DNA from: Pseudomonas mendocina
GTDB lineage: Bacteria; Pseudomonadota; Gammaproteobacteria; Pseudomonadales; Pseudomonadaceae
NCBI RefSeq assembly: GCF_003008615.1
Contig: NZ_CP027657.1
Span: forward strand, 5,518,001-5,582,000
Direction of reading: 5' to 3'
Length of the DNA stretch: 64,000 nucleotides
Shown: positions 34,998 to 44,028 of the stretch, piece by piece
Layout: each line of letters opens with the position of its first letter
Position numbering within the stretch: the stretch's first letter is position 1
Program-made: the position numbers and the translations under genes
The notes under the pieces: generated by a model
Told to the model about the DNA's origin: nothing
The model's input: only the letters and a program-made list of their open reading frames with translations
Database searches by the model: none

Positions 34998-35078
34998 ACT
35001 AAAAATCAATAACGGATAACAAGTTAGCGTCAACGAAGAACACTTCAATACCGTAACCGACGAACAATCTGCTGAACC
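34998..35078 (-). promoter_or_regulatory. Upstream element of receptor copy 2
   Basis: ACTAAAAATCAATAAC (34998-35013), AAGAACACT (35036-35044) and TCTGCTGAACC (35068-35078) match the three blocks upstream of receptor copy 1. The last two have identical spacing; the first is shifted by ten bases, one helical turn. The region is AT-rich and lies about 85-165 bases before the start codon. Confidence 0.6.
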
Positions 35079-35659
35079 GATGTACAGATACGGACACCAT
35101 CAAGCAGCCAACTACCACAGGCAGATATAGATATATATTAAAAGCAAATAATGGCGAGAAAATTGCGCAGCTCTGCCGTATCCAGCATGCCCACTAAGGA
35201 AACGCTGAAAGCCCCTCCCCGTCAGTCCTGCGAAGGTGACACTCCATGTGTTGCGGGTGTTCTGGATTACCGCATTCGCGGGAATGACGACTATTTCAGA
35301 CCCACCCTAAATCTGGGCTGACAGTAGTGCGCCGTGCGCAGCGCCTTAGGCTTCGGTAGTCGGTGCGCACAGCGCACCTTACTTGTGCGGATAACTCTGC
35401 CTAAGTATTACCCCATAAAGACACGATTAGTTCATCACCCCGAATACTTATCCGAGGCGAGTTATCTTATTGGCAATATCGAATTAACCGGAATCGGCCG
35501 AGTAGAATATAAAGCAAACTATCGAAACACCCATTGCAGGCGCCTCATGAAGATCAAGGCAGACGTCGAGTTACCGCACCGTTTCAAGGTGGCTCGCCGC
35601 CGCCAGTGTTCGCGCAAAAAAGAGCCGCACTCCCTGCCCGGAAGTACGGCCCCATAAAC
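35079..35659. other. Non-coding stretch with REP copies
   Basis: No convincing gene. It contains a half repeat related to the 41284 hairpin (CGCGGGAATGACGA, ending about 35290), a degenerate family A REP palindrome (35324-35392, GTAGTGCGCCGTGCGC to GCGCACCTTAC), and an AT-rich segment up to the exbD stop. The long frame at 35334-35657 starts inside the REP and has no recognisable protein features. Confidence 0.7.
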
Positions 35660-36073
<414 letters not shown>

Positions 36074-36074
36074 G

Positions 36075-36803
36075 TCAGACCGCCTCCTTCGCGACGCCGG
36101 CGTTGCCGGTCACAGGGGCGCCCTTGCCAGCACGCGGGCTGACGATGACCTTGAATGCACTCTTCTGCGCCAGGCTGTAGAAGTCATGGGCGAAGTCGTC
36201 GAGATCGGCGGCGGTGAGCTTCAGGCGGCGCAGGAAGTAGTTGTAGACCAGCACCGCCGGCACGGCGACGGCGATGCCCACACCGGTGGCGACCAGTGCG
36301 GCACCGATAGGGCCCGCCACGGTTTCCAGGCTGGCGTTACCTGCCGCGCTGATGCCCTTGAGGGCTTCCATGATGCCCCACACGGTGCCGAACAGGCCGA
36401 TGAAGGGCGAGGTGGAGCCGATTGAAGCGACCACCGCCAGGCCGGCTTCCAGCGAACGACGCTCGCGCTGAATCTGCTGACGCAGCGAACGCTCGAGGCG
36501 ATCCTGGTGATTGATCGACTGTGCCAGATCGGTCGGTTGGCCACCTTGCACCTGAATCGCAGCGAAACCAGCCTGGGCCACACGGGCGACCGCGCCGTTC
36601 TGCCCAGCGCTCTGCTCGGCGGCGCTGTCGAGGCTGGTGGCACTCCAGAAGCCCTTCTGGAACTTGCGATCCTGATGGCGCTGGCGGGCGAACTGGATGC
36701 CCTTGATCAGCGCCAGCCCCCAGGTGATCACGGAGAAGCCGATCAGCAGCCAGATGACCGCGTGTTCGACCGATTGAAAGGGAGAATCTACAAGCAGGTT
36801 CAT
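36075..36803 (-). CDS. exbB: ExbB, TonB energy-transduction component
   Basis: A 242-residue MotA/TolQ/ExbB-family protein. Helix 1 is at about 15-35 (VIWLLIGFSVITWGLALI). A cytoplasmic loop includes RLERSLRQQIQRERRSLEAGLAVVASIGSTSPFIGLFGTVWGIMEA, and a third helix lies in GVGIAVAVPAVLVYNYF. These are the conserved pore segments. It forms the pentameric channel around ExbD in the inner membrane. It lies 46 bases downstream of tonB and 1 base before exbD. Confidence 0.95.
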   Translation of the reverse strand: MNLLVDSPFQSVEHAVIWLLIGFSVITWGLALIKGIQFARQRHQDRKFQKGFWSATSLDSAAEQSAGQNGAVARVAQAGFAAIQVQGGQPTDLAQSINHQDRLERSLRQQIQRERRSLEAGLAVVASIGSTSPFIGLFGTVWGIMEALKGISAAGNASLETVAGPIGAALVATGVGIAVAVPAVLVYNYFLRRLKLTAADLDDFAHDFYSLAQKSAFKVIVSPRAGKGAPVTGNAGVAKEAV

Positions 36804-36849
36804 GATGCGTTCCTCGGATAATTCAGGTCGGCCGGCGTCTTCGCCAGCC

Positions 36850-37659
36850 TCAGTTCAAACGGAATTCCAGCGGTACCGACACCCAGCCCGCGATAGCTTC
36901 GTCGCCACGCTTGGCCGGCACGAAGCTCCAGCGCTTGACTGCGCGGATGGCGGACTCGTCGAGCACGTCGCGGCCACTGCTGCGTTGAATCTGGATGTCG
37001 CTCGGCTTGCCATTGGCCAACACGTGTACGCGCAGCAGCACGGTGCCTTCCCAGCCTCGCCGTTGCGCCAGCGAGGGGTACTCGGGCGCCGGGTTCTTCA
37101 GGTAACCGGCGCTGGCCGACGGTGGAATTTCGACCGGTGGTGCGGGCGGTGCTTCTGCCACGGGAGCGGGTGCCGGCGGCGGTGGTGGCGCCTCGACCGA
37201 TTTCGGTTCGGGCTTGGCCTCCTGCTTGGACGGCTGCGGTTTGGGCTTGGGCTTGGGCTTGGGCGGCGGCTTCACCGCCAGCTCCTCGACCACCGGCGGT
37301 GGCGGCTCGACCACGGGTTCCGGCTCGGGAATCACTTCCGGGGGCGGTGGCTCGAGCACAGGCGGTGCAGCGCTGGTGAATTCGATGGTCATCGGTGGAA
37401 TCTGCACCGGCACTTCCGGCAGTACCGGCTCGGGCCGGCTGGCCAGCCAGGAAATGGCTGCGACATGCAGGGTCAGGGCGAACACGCCGAGCAGAATCGC
37501 TTCGCGGCGGCCCAGCACCGGCTTGCCGGCTTGCGGCGCCAGGCGCTGCAGGCCCAAAGCCTGGCGTACGCTGACACCCAGATCACGTAGTTCGCCTGGC
37601 TTGCGTGTATCGCGCCAGAGCACCTCGGAAAGGTTGTCGGCTTTGAGGACATTGCCCAT
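36850..37659 (-). CDS. tonB: TonB
   Basis: A 269-residue TonB with a long N-terminal cytoplasmic segment of about 50 residues before the membrane helix (ILLGVFALTLHVAAISWLA). A Pro-rich periplasmic spacer with PEPEPVVEPPPP and KPKPKPKPQP repeats spans about 90-185. The C-terminal domain has YPSLAQRRGWEGTVLLRVHVLANG and ends VPLEFRLN. ATG 37659 has AGGAG eight bases before; an upstream TTG is too close to that site. The long N-terminal extension is seen in some pseudomonad TonBs that are specialised or signalling-linked. It heads the tonB-exbB-exbD operon. Confidence 0.93.
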   Translation of the reverse strand: MGNVLKADNLSEVLWRDTRKPGELRDLGVSVRQALGLQRLAPQAGKPVLGRREAILLGVFALTLHVAAISWLASRPEPVLPEVPVQIPPMTIEFTSAAPPVLEPPPPEVIPEPEPVVEPPPPVVEELAVKPPPKPKPKPKPQPSKQEAKPEPKSVEAPPPPPAPAPVAEAPPAPPVEIPPSASAGYLKNPAPEYPSLAQRRGWEGTVLLRVHVLANGKPSDIQIQRSSGRDVLDESAIRAVKRWSFVPAKRGDEAIAGWVSVPLEFRLN

Positions 37660-38098
37660 GGGCAAGACTCCTGTTTGCTGTATGGACTGCTGATCTCTGA
37701 CGACACCTGCGATTGCCAGGCCCGCCGTAGAGCTGCGGCGATGATTGATTCGGCTCCTTATCCCATAAAGTAATTTTTAATAAGATATTAATTTCCAAAA
37801 AGAATATAAAATCACAAGCTATTGATTTAAAAGGTATTTTTAAAACCAATTACTGAAAGGCATTGAAAAAATGCGAGAAAGGCATTGCGCGTATCCATCC
37901 CACTGGCAAAGAAGCGCGTCATGACAGAATCAGCGGCGCTCTCTCTGCCTGAACGGTCAAAGCGGGCACGCCAGCAAATTCCAAAAAGGAATATTCATAT
38001 CCAAATCAATAGATTGACGGAATAAAAACTGACCATTAAAACCGGCGCAACTGTGGCGACTCGTCCGCCTCTACCGACCTGCCAACGCCGGAACCCAC
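37660..38098. promoter_or_regulatory. AT-rich divergent promoter region between tonB and a LysR gene
   Basis: A 439-base, strikingly AT-rich gap. It contains small inverted repeats TTAT-CCC-ATAA (37758-37768) and ATTCC-AAAAA-GGAAT (37978-37992), candidates for a CysB/LysR-type regulator. No gene of its own is visible. It should hold divergent promoters for tonB-exbBD and the regulator. Confidence 0.6.
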
Positions 38099-39019
38099 AT
38101 GGATTTGCGTCAGCTCCGCTACCTTGTCGCACTCAACGAACACCGCAGCTTCGTTCGCGCAGCCGAGGCGATGGGCATCACTCAACCGGCGTTCAGCCGC
38201 AGCATCCAGGGCCTGGAGCAGGAGCTTGGCTGCGTGCTGATCGACCGTGCGAGCAAGGATCTACGCCCCACCCCAGAGGGACAGATCGCACTGCAACATG
38301 CCCTGGCGTTGATTCGCGGTGCCAGCAACCTGACCAGTGAAATCACCCAGATGAGCAAGCTGGATGCCGGCGACCTGCATTTCGGTTGTGGCCCGGCATT
38401 GGTCACCAGCCTGCTGCCCGATGCATTGTTGGCGTTCATGCAGCGTTACCCCCGCATTCGCACGCGCTTCGAAGTGGACAACTGGGAACAACTGAGTCGC
38501 AGCCTGAACCGTGGCGAGATCGAATTCTTCATCGCTGACATCCGCCACGGCGAAGCCGACCCTGGTGTTCAGACACAACCGCTACGCCCTCGCGCCGGCC
38601 TGTTCTTCTGCCGCCCCGAGCACCCCTTGCTGGGCAAGGAAAGCCTGTCGACCAATGACCTCTTCGACTTCCCCCTGGCGGCCAGCCGTATCCCGAGCGA
38701 AGCGCGCAAGGTGTTGGCCAACCTCAGCGGCAAGGTCGATATCAGCATTCATCTGGAGTGCGAACAGATTCCCCTGCTGGTGCAGTTGGTCAAACGCAGC
38801 GATGCCATCGGCATGGCGACCCATGAAGCCGTGGCGGACGAGTTGGCCAGCGGTGCTCTGGTGCAACTGCACCTGCGCAACCTGCCAAACAACCTCGATA
38901 GCCTCAGCGCCCGCTGTGGCATCGTGACCCGTACGGGTTTTCGCTTGTCCCCTGCGGCCAAGGCGATGATCGACCTGTTGTTGACACTGGATCACTCGAA
39001 GTCCGCCCAGGTGGCTTGA
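38099..39019 (+). CDS. LysR-family transcriptional regulator
   Basis: A 306-residue LysR protein. The N-terminal winged HTH is MDLRQLRYLVALNEHRSFVRAAEAMGITQPAFSRSIQGLEQELG; a periplasmic-binding-like effector domain runs from about residue 90. It is not CysB itself: length and N-terminus differ. It lies between the divergent tonB operon and the tau operon, with AT-rich gaps on both sides, so it probably controls one or both in response to a sulfur or sulfonate signal. No strong Shine-Dalgarno is seen before ATG 38099, which nevertheless gives the expected N-terminus. Confidence 0.88.
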   Translation: MDLRQLRYLVALNEHRSFVRAAEAMGITQPAFSRSIQGLEQELGCVLIDRASKDLRPTPEGQIALQHALALIRGASNLTSEITQMSKLDAGDLHFGCGPALVTSLLPDALLAFMQRYPRIRTRFEVDNWEQLSRSLNRGEIEFFIADIRHGEADPGVQTQPLRPRAGLFFCRPEHPLLGKESLSTNDLFDFPLAASRIPSEARKVLANLSGKVDISIHLECEQIPLLVQLVKRSDAIGMATHEAVADELASGALVQLHLRNLPNNLDSLSARCGIVTRTGFRLSPAAKAMIDLLLTLDHSKSAQVA

Positions 39020-39128
39020 ACGGCAGCGCCATGAGGCCTTGCCAATGGCGCGACAAGGCAGAGCAGCCGGCGGCTGACGGGCATTCGTGCCCGATCCGAA
39101 AAATATAAAAATATTCTAAAAAAGTATT

Positions 39129-39152
39129 TATCTATTCCATTTGGCATAGATA
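39129..39152. promoter_or_regulatory. Inverted repeat in the tau promoter region
   Basis: TATCTAT, ten bases, ATAGATA, within an AT-rich block about 105 bases upstream of tauA1. The position and AT-rich nature fit an activator site of the CysB/Cbl or LysR type. The factor is not known. Confidence 0.45.
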
Positions 39153-39256
39153 GTCTTGCTCCACCGGATCGCCGGACACCCTGACAACACCTGAACAACG
39201 TCCCGCGGCTCGGCATCCTCGTCAGAAGGGCCAGCTCGCCTTCGAGGAGCACCACC

Positions 39257-40237
39257 ATGACCCCGTTTCCCTTCGTGCGCCGCGTACTGGCCGCACTGAC
39301 CCTGTCGAGCGTGACCCTGGTCGCCCAGGCCGCCGATTTCACCGTTGCCTACCAGACCACCGTCGACCCGGCCAAGGTCGCGCAGGCCGATGGTGCTTAT
39401 GAAAAAGCCACCCAGGCCAAGATCGACTGGCGCAAGTTCGACGGCGGCGCGGAAGTGATCACCGCCGTTGCCTCGGGCGATGTGCAGATCGGCTACGTCG
39501 GCTCCAGTCCGCTGGCAGCGGCAGCTACACGTCAACTGCCGGTACAGACCTTCCTCATCGCCGCGCAGATCGGCGCCGCCGAGGCACTGGTCGTACGCAA
39601 TGGCAGCGGAATCGACAAACCGGCCGACCTGATCGGCAAGAAGGTCGCCGTGCCGTTCGTGTCCACCGGCCACTACAGCCTGCTGGCCGCGCTCAAGCAC
39701 TGGAACATCGATCCGAGCAAGGTGCAGATCCTCAACCTGGCGCCACCGGCGATCACCGCGGCCTGGCAGCGTGGCGACATCGACGCCACCTACGTGTGGG
39801 ATCCGGCGCTGGGTGTGGCCAAGGAAACCGGCAAGGTGCTGATCACCTCCGGCGAACTCAGCGAGCTGGGCGCACCGACCTTCGATGCCTGGATCGTGCG
39901 CAAGGACTTCGCCGAGAAGCATCCGGAGATCGTGCGGGCCTTCGCCAAGGTCACCCTCGATGCCTACGCCAACTACCGCAAGGATCCGCAAGCCTGGCTG
40001 GCCAACCCGGACAACATCGCCAAGGTGGTGAAACTCTCCGGCGCCAAGGCCGAGGACATCCCGCTGCTGTTGCAGGGCAACGTCTTCCCGCTGGCCGCCG
40101 ACCAGGTCACCGCCCTCGGTGCGCCAACCACCCAGGCCGTCAGCGCCACGGCGGGCTTCCTCAAGGAGCAAGGCAAGGTGGACAAGGTACTGCCGGACTA
40201 CGCGCCCTACGTCAGCAACCAGTACATCACTAACTAA
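39257..40237 (+). CDS. tauA: Taurine ABC transporter substrate-binding protein, copy 1
   Basis: A 326-residue periplasmic protein with a Sec signal ending VAQA (about residue 26). Mature TauA features are ADFTVAYQTTVDPAKVAQADG, KIDWRKFDGGAEVITAVASGDVQIGYVGSSPLAAAATR and ITAAWQRGDIDATYVWDPAL. It starts with GAGGAG 8 bases upstream. It binds taurine or related sulfonates for TauBC. The next gene is a close paralogue, so the operon has two binding proteins for one transporter. Confidence 0.93.
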   Translation: MTPFPFVRRVLAALTLSSVTLVAQAADFTVAYQTTVDPAKVAQADGAYEKATQAKIDWRKFDGGAEVITAVASGDVQIGYVGSSPLAAAATRQLPVQTFLIAAQIGAAEALVVRNGSGIDKPADLIGKKVAVPFVSTGHYSLLAALKHWNIDPSKVQILNLAPPAITAAWQRGDIDATYVWDPALGVAKETGKVLITSGELSELGAPTFDAWIVRKDFAEKHPEIVRAFAKVTLDAYANYRKDPQAWLANPDNIAKVVKLSGAKAEDIPLLLQGNVFPLAADQVTALGAPTTQAVSATAGFLKEQGKVDKVLPDYAPYVSNQYITN

Positions 40238-40293
40238 GCCACGTTTTCCGGGCGGCCAGGCCGCCCGGTCTCCTTTTGCCCGGAGTCCATTCC

Positions 40294-41265
40294 ATGCCCC
40301 GTATCCATCGCCTGTTCGCAGCCGTGGCCGCTGCTGCGTTCGCCTCGTTCAGCCAGGCTGCCGACCTGACCATCGCCTACCAGACCGGCATCGATCCGAC
40401 CAAGGTTGCCCAGGCCGACGGCGATTACGAACGCGCCATTGGCCAGAAGATCGACTGGCGCCGCTTCAACAGCGGCGCCGAAGTGGTCACCGCCATCGCC
40501 TCCGGCGACGTACAGATCGGCAACCTCGGCTCCAGTCCACTGGCAGCCGCCGCCAGCCGTAACCTGCCCATCGTCACCTTCGTCGTCGCCGCGCAGATCA
40601 ATGCCGCCGAGGCACTGGTAGTACGCAATGGCAGCGGTATCGAGAAACCCGCCGACCTCACCGGCAAGACCCTCGCCACGCCGTTCGTGTCCACTTCGCA
40701 CTACAGCCTGCTCGGTGCCCTCAAGCACTGGCAGGTCGATCCGGCCAAGGTGCGCATCGTCAACCTCAACCCGGCCGAGATCAACGCCGCCTGGCAACGC
40801 GGCAACATCGACGGTGCCTTCGTCTGGTCGCCGGCACTGGGCGAGATCAAGAAAACCGGCAAGGTGCTCACCGACGCCGCCGAAGTCGGCACCTGGGGCG
40901 CACCGACCTTCGAGGTCTGGGTCGCGCGCAAGGATTTCGCCGAAAAACACCCCGAAGTGCTGGAGCAGTTCGCCAAGGTCACCCTCGACAGCTTCGCCCG
41001 CTATGCGGCGGAGAAAGACCAGTGGACAGCCGACTCCGAACCGGTGCGCAAGATCGCCGCGCTGACCGGTTCCAACCCCGAGGACGTACCCGAACTGCTG
41101 GCCGGCTCCGCCTTCCCGGATCGTCAGCAACAACTGGCACTGCTCGGCGAGCGCACCGCTGGCGACATCGCCGCCACCGCCGCCTTCCTCAAGGAACAGG
41201 GCAAGGCCGATCGCGTGCTGCCGGACTACTCGCCCTACGTCAGCAGCCAGTACATCAAACCCTGA
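40294..41265 (+). CDS. tauA: Taurine ABC transporter substrate-binding protein, copy 2
   Basis: A 323-residue paralogue of the preceding protein (roughly two thirds identical by eye). The signal ends SFSQA; the mature protein begins ADLTIAYQTGIDPTKVAQADG, and both share the GSGIEKPADL/GSGIDKPADL and VSSQYIKP/VSNQYITN endings. ATG 40294 has CGGAG 8 bases before it. Differences between the copies cluster in the second half, where ligand selectivity may differ. It is likely a tandem duplicate that broadens the sulfonate range of TauBC. Confidence 0.93.
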   Translation: MPRIHRLFAAVAAAAFASFSQAADLTIAYQTGIDPTKVAQADGDYERAIGQKIDWRRFNSGAEVVTAIASGDVQIGNLGSSPLAAAASRNLPIVTFVVAAQINAAEALVVRNGSGIEKPADLTGKTLATPFVSTSHYSLLGALKHWQVDPAKVRIVNLNPAEINAAWQRGNIDGAFVWSPALGEIKKTGKVLTDAAEVGTWGAPTFEVWVARKDFAEKHPEVLEQFAKVTLDSFARYAAEKDQWTADSEPVRKIAALTGSNPEDVPELLAGSAFPDRQQQLALLGERTAGDIAATAAFLKEQGKADRVLPDYSPYVSSQYIKP

Positions 41266-41283
41266 GGATGCTCTGAAAGTAAG

Positions 41284-41353
41284 TGTCATTCCCGCGCAGG
41301 CGGGAAACCAGATGCACCGCACTACCGAGACTCCCGCCTGCGCGGGAGTGACG
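41284..41353. repeat. REP-like hairpin between tauA2 and tauB
   Basis: GTCATTCCCGCGCAGGCGGGA on the left and CTCCCGCCTGCGCGGGAGTGAC on the right form a long imperfect inverted repeat around about 25 bases. A half copy is at about 35270-35290. It sits inside the operon and may weaken transcription of tauBCD relative to the binding proteins. Confidence 0.8.
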
Positions 41354-41412
41354 GTGAGGCGCTTTCTCAGACATTCCCCCAACCCAGTACTCGCCTTGAA
41401 GAGAACCTGAAC

Positions 41413-42195
41413 ATGGCCCTACTCGAACTGGAGCACATCAGCGCACAGTACCCGGGCGCCGCCAACGCGGTGTTGAGCGACCTGTCCTTCAACCTTGGCC
41501 CCGAGCAACTGCTGGTCGCCCTCGGCCCCTCCGGCAGCGGCAAGACCACCCTGCTCAACCTGATCGCCGGCTTCGTCGCGCCCAGCGCCGGGCGCATTCG
41601 CCTCGATGGCAAGTCCGTCGCCGGCCCCAGCGCCGAGCGTGGTGTGGTGTTCCAGGACGACGCTCTGCTGCCCTGGCAGAACGTGCTGGAGAACGTCGCC
41701 TTCGGCCTGCAGCTGGCCGGCGTGGGCCGTGCCGAGCGCGAAGCCAAGGCGCGCGAACTGCTCGCCCTGGTCGACCTAGCCGGCTTCGAGCAGCGCCATA
41801 TCTGGGAACTCTCCGGCGGGCAGAAACAACGCGTCGGCCTGGCCCGCGCACTCACCGCCGACCCGCGCTTGCTGCTGATGGACGAACCCTTCGGCGCCCT
41901 CGACGCCTTCACCCGCGAGCAGATGCAGGAGCTGTTACTGCAGGTCTGGCAGCGCACACACAAACCGGTGTTCCTGATCACCCACGACATCGAGGAAGCC
42001 GTGTTCCTCGCCACCGACCTGGTACTGCTGGCCCCCAACCCCGGGCGCATCGTCGAGCACCTGCGGCTGGACTTCGGCCGCCGCTACGCCGCTGGCGAAA
42101 GCGCCCGCGCGATCAAGTCCGACCGCGCCTTCATCGAAACCCGCGAGCACGTGCTCGCCCAGGTCTTTGCCCAACGGCAAGGGAGCCGCGCATGA
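41413..42195 (+). CDS. tauB: Taurine ABC transporter ATPase
   Basis: A 260-residue ATPase. Walker A is [13 protein letters not shown] (about residue 40), the Q-loop [22 protein letters not shown], the signature [15 protein letters not shown] and Walker [32 protein letters not shown] carries the switch His. These match TauB/SsuB/NrtD-type ATPases. The stop overlaps the tauC start (ATGA). It powers sulfonate import at the inner membrane. Confidence 0.94.
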   Translation: MALLELEHISAQYPGAANAVLSDLSFNLGPEQLLVALGPSGSGKTTLLNLIAGFVAPSAGRIRLDGKSVAGPSAERGVVFQDDALLPWQNVLENVAFGLQLAGVGRAEREAKARELLALVDLAGFEQRHIWELSGGQKQRVGLARALTADPRLLLMDEPFGALDAFTREQMQELLLQVWQRTHKPVFLITHDIEEAVFLATDLVLLAPNPGRIVEHLRLDFGRRYAAGESARAIKSDRAFIETREHVLAQVFAQRQGSRA

Positions 42196-43025
42196 GCAGC
42201 TACGAATACCTCTACGCCAAGACGCCCGAAGAACAGCGCACGGTGAAACCGCGCCGAGAATTGAGCCTGCTGACCATCAGCAGCCTGAGCATCGCCAGCC
42301 TGCTCTGGCTATGGTGGGCGGTAACCACTGCCGGGCTGATCGAGCCCCTGTTCCTACCCAGCCCGCAAGCCGTGCTCGCCCGCGGCTGGCAACTGCTCGG
42401 CGAAGGCTACATGAACGCCAGCCTGTGGCAGCACCTGGGCGCCAGCCTCGGGCGCATCGGCCTAGGCCTGCTGGCCGCTGTGCTCACCGCCGTACCGCTG
42501 GGCATCGCCATCGGCCGCCACCGCATCGCGCGCGGCATCTTCGACCCGTTGATCGAGTTCTACCGACCGATCCCACCGCTGGCCTACCTGCCGCTGATCG
42601 TCATCTGGTGCGGAATCGGCGAGCTGTCCAAGGTACTGCTGATCTACCTGGCGATCTTCGCCCCGGTGGCCATCGCCACCGCCACCGGTGTGCGCAACGT
42701 CGACCCGACCAAACTGCGCGCCGCGCAATCGCTCGGCGCCACACCGGCGCAACTGGTGCGCCATGTAATCCTGCCCAGCGCACTGCCGGACATCCTCACC
42801 GGCATCCGCATCGGCCTTGGCGTGGGCTGGTCGACGCTGGTCGCCGCCGAGCTGATCGCCGCCACCGAAGGCCTGGGCTTCATGGTGCAATCGGCGGCGC
42901 AATTCCTGGTCACCGACGTGGTGATCCTCGGCATCCTCGTCATCGCCCTGATCGCCTTCGCCCTGGAACTGGGCCTGCGCGCCCTGCAACGCAAACTGGT
43001 GCCATGGCACGGCCAGGCGCATTGA
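42192..43025 (+). CDS. tauC: Taurine ABC transporter permease
   Basis: A 277-residue permease with six helices. It shows the TauC/SsuC landmarks [59 protein letters not shown], the EAA loop [46 protein letters not shown], and [15 protein letters not shown]. Coupled to tauB by a 4-base overlap and followed by tauD after 16 bases. Confidence 0.94.
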   Translation: MSSYEYLYAKTPEEQRTVKPRRELSLLTISSLSIASLLWLWWAVTTAGLIEPLFLPSPQAVLARGWQLLGEGYMNASLWQHLGASLGRIGLGLLAAVLTAVPLGIAIGRHRIARGIFDPLIEFYRPIPPLAYLPLIVIWCGIGELSKVLLIYLAIFAPVAIATATGVRNVDPTKLRAAQSLGATPAQLVRHVILPSALPDILTGIRIGLGVGWSTLVAAELIAATEGLGFMVQSAAQFLVTDVVILGILVIALIAFALELGLRALQRKLVPWHGQAH

Positions 43026-43041
43026 GCGAGGAACATCGAGC

Positions 43042-43875
43042 ATGGCCCTGCACATCACCCCGCTCAGCCCGGCACTCGGCGCCCAGGTCAGCGGTATCGA
43101 CCTGCGCCAGCCCCTCACCGCCAGCCTGCGCCAGCAAGTCGAAGACGCCCTGCTGCAATACCAGGTGCTGTTCTTCCGTGATCAGCCCATCGAGCCACAA
43201 CAGCAGGCCGCCTTCGCCGCCCAGTTCGGCGACCTGCACATTCACCCGCTCTACCCCAAGGTGCCCGAGCAGCCTGAAATTCTCGTGCTCGACACCGCCG
43301 TGACCGACGTGCGCGACAACGCCATCTGGCACACCGACGTGAGCTTTCTGGAAACCCCGGCCCTTGGCGCGGTACTCGCCGCCAAGCAGTTGCCGCCCTA
43401 TGGCGGCGATACCCTGTGGGCCAGCAGCAGCGCTGCCTATGACGCCCTGTCGCAGCCGCTGAAGCAATTGCTCGACGGCCTCACCGCCACCCACAACTTC
43501 ACCCGCTCCTTTCCGCTGGAGCGCTTCGGCAATACGCCCGAAGCCCTGGCGCACTACCACGAGGTGCAACGCACCCACCCGCCCGTGGTGCACCCGGTGA
43601 TCCGCACCCACCCGGTTACCGGGCGCAAGGGCCTGTTCGTCAACGACGGCTTCACCAACCGCATCAACGAACTGGAAGCGGCCGAAAGCGACGCCCTGCT
43701 GCGCTTTCTCTTCGCCCACGCCACCCGCCCGGAATTCACCATCCGCTGGCGCTGGCAGGAAAACGACGTGGCCTTCTGGGACAACCGCATCACCCAGCAC
43801 TACGCCGTCGACGACTACCGCCCGCAACGGCGGGTGATGCATCGGGCGACGGTGTTGGGGGACAGACCGAGGTAG
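43042..43875 (+). CDS. tauD: Taurine dioxygenase (Fe(II)/2-oxoglutarate-dependent)
   Basis: A 277-residue dioxygenase of TauD length. It has the iron-binding HTDVSF (His about 99, Asp about 101) and the distal His in [15 protein letters not shown], with Arg in the RPQRRVMHR segment for 2-oxoglutarate. The N-terminus [23 protein letters not shown] is classic. It converts taurine or related sulfonates to the aldehyde and sulfite in the cytoplasm. Last gene of the tau operon; sulfite feeds assimilation. Confidence 0.94.
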   Translation: MALHITPLSPALGAQVSGIDLRQPLTASLRQQVEDALLQYQVLFFRDQPIEPQQQAAFAAQFGDLHIHPLYPKVPEQPEILVLDTAVTDVRDNAIWHTDVSFLETPALGAVLAAKQLPPYGGDTLWASSSAAYDALSQPLKQLLDGLTATHNFTRSFPLERFGNTPEALAHYHEVQRTHPPVVHPVIRTHPVTGRKGLFVNDGFTNRINELEAAESDALLRFLFAHATRPEFTIRWRWQENDVAFWDNRITQHYAVDDYRPQRRVMHRATVLGDRPR

Positions 43876-44028
43876 GACGCCTTGGCGGGGGCATTTCGGT
43901 CTGAGCGATTAAAGCTCGCCCGACCGGTGCCGTTATAGCTGGGACAAGGCCTGGTTGAAGAATGCGCGCCGCGCCGATGACCAGATACCGCCCAACGACG
44001 GCCAAACGATCAGAGGACGATCCGCTAC

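Noticed and set aside
35334..35657. Plus-strand frame of 107 codons between the receptor and exbD
   Set aside because: It starts within a REP palindrome, has no ribosome site or recognisable domain, and spans AT-rich promoter-like DNA.
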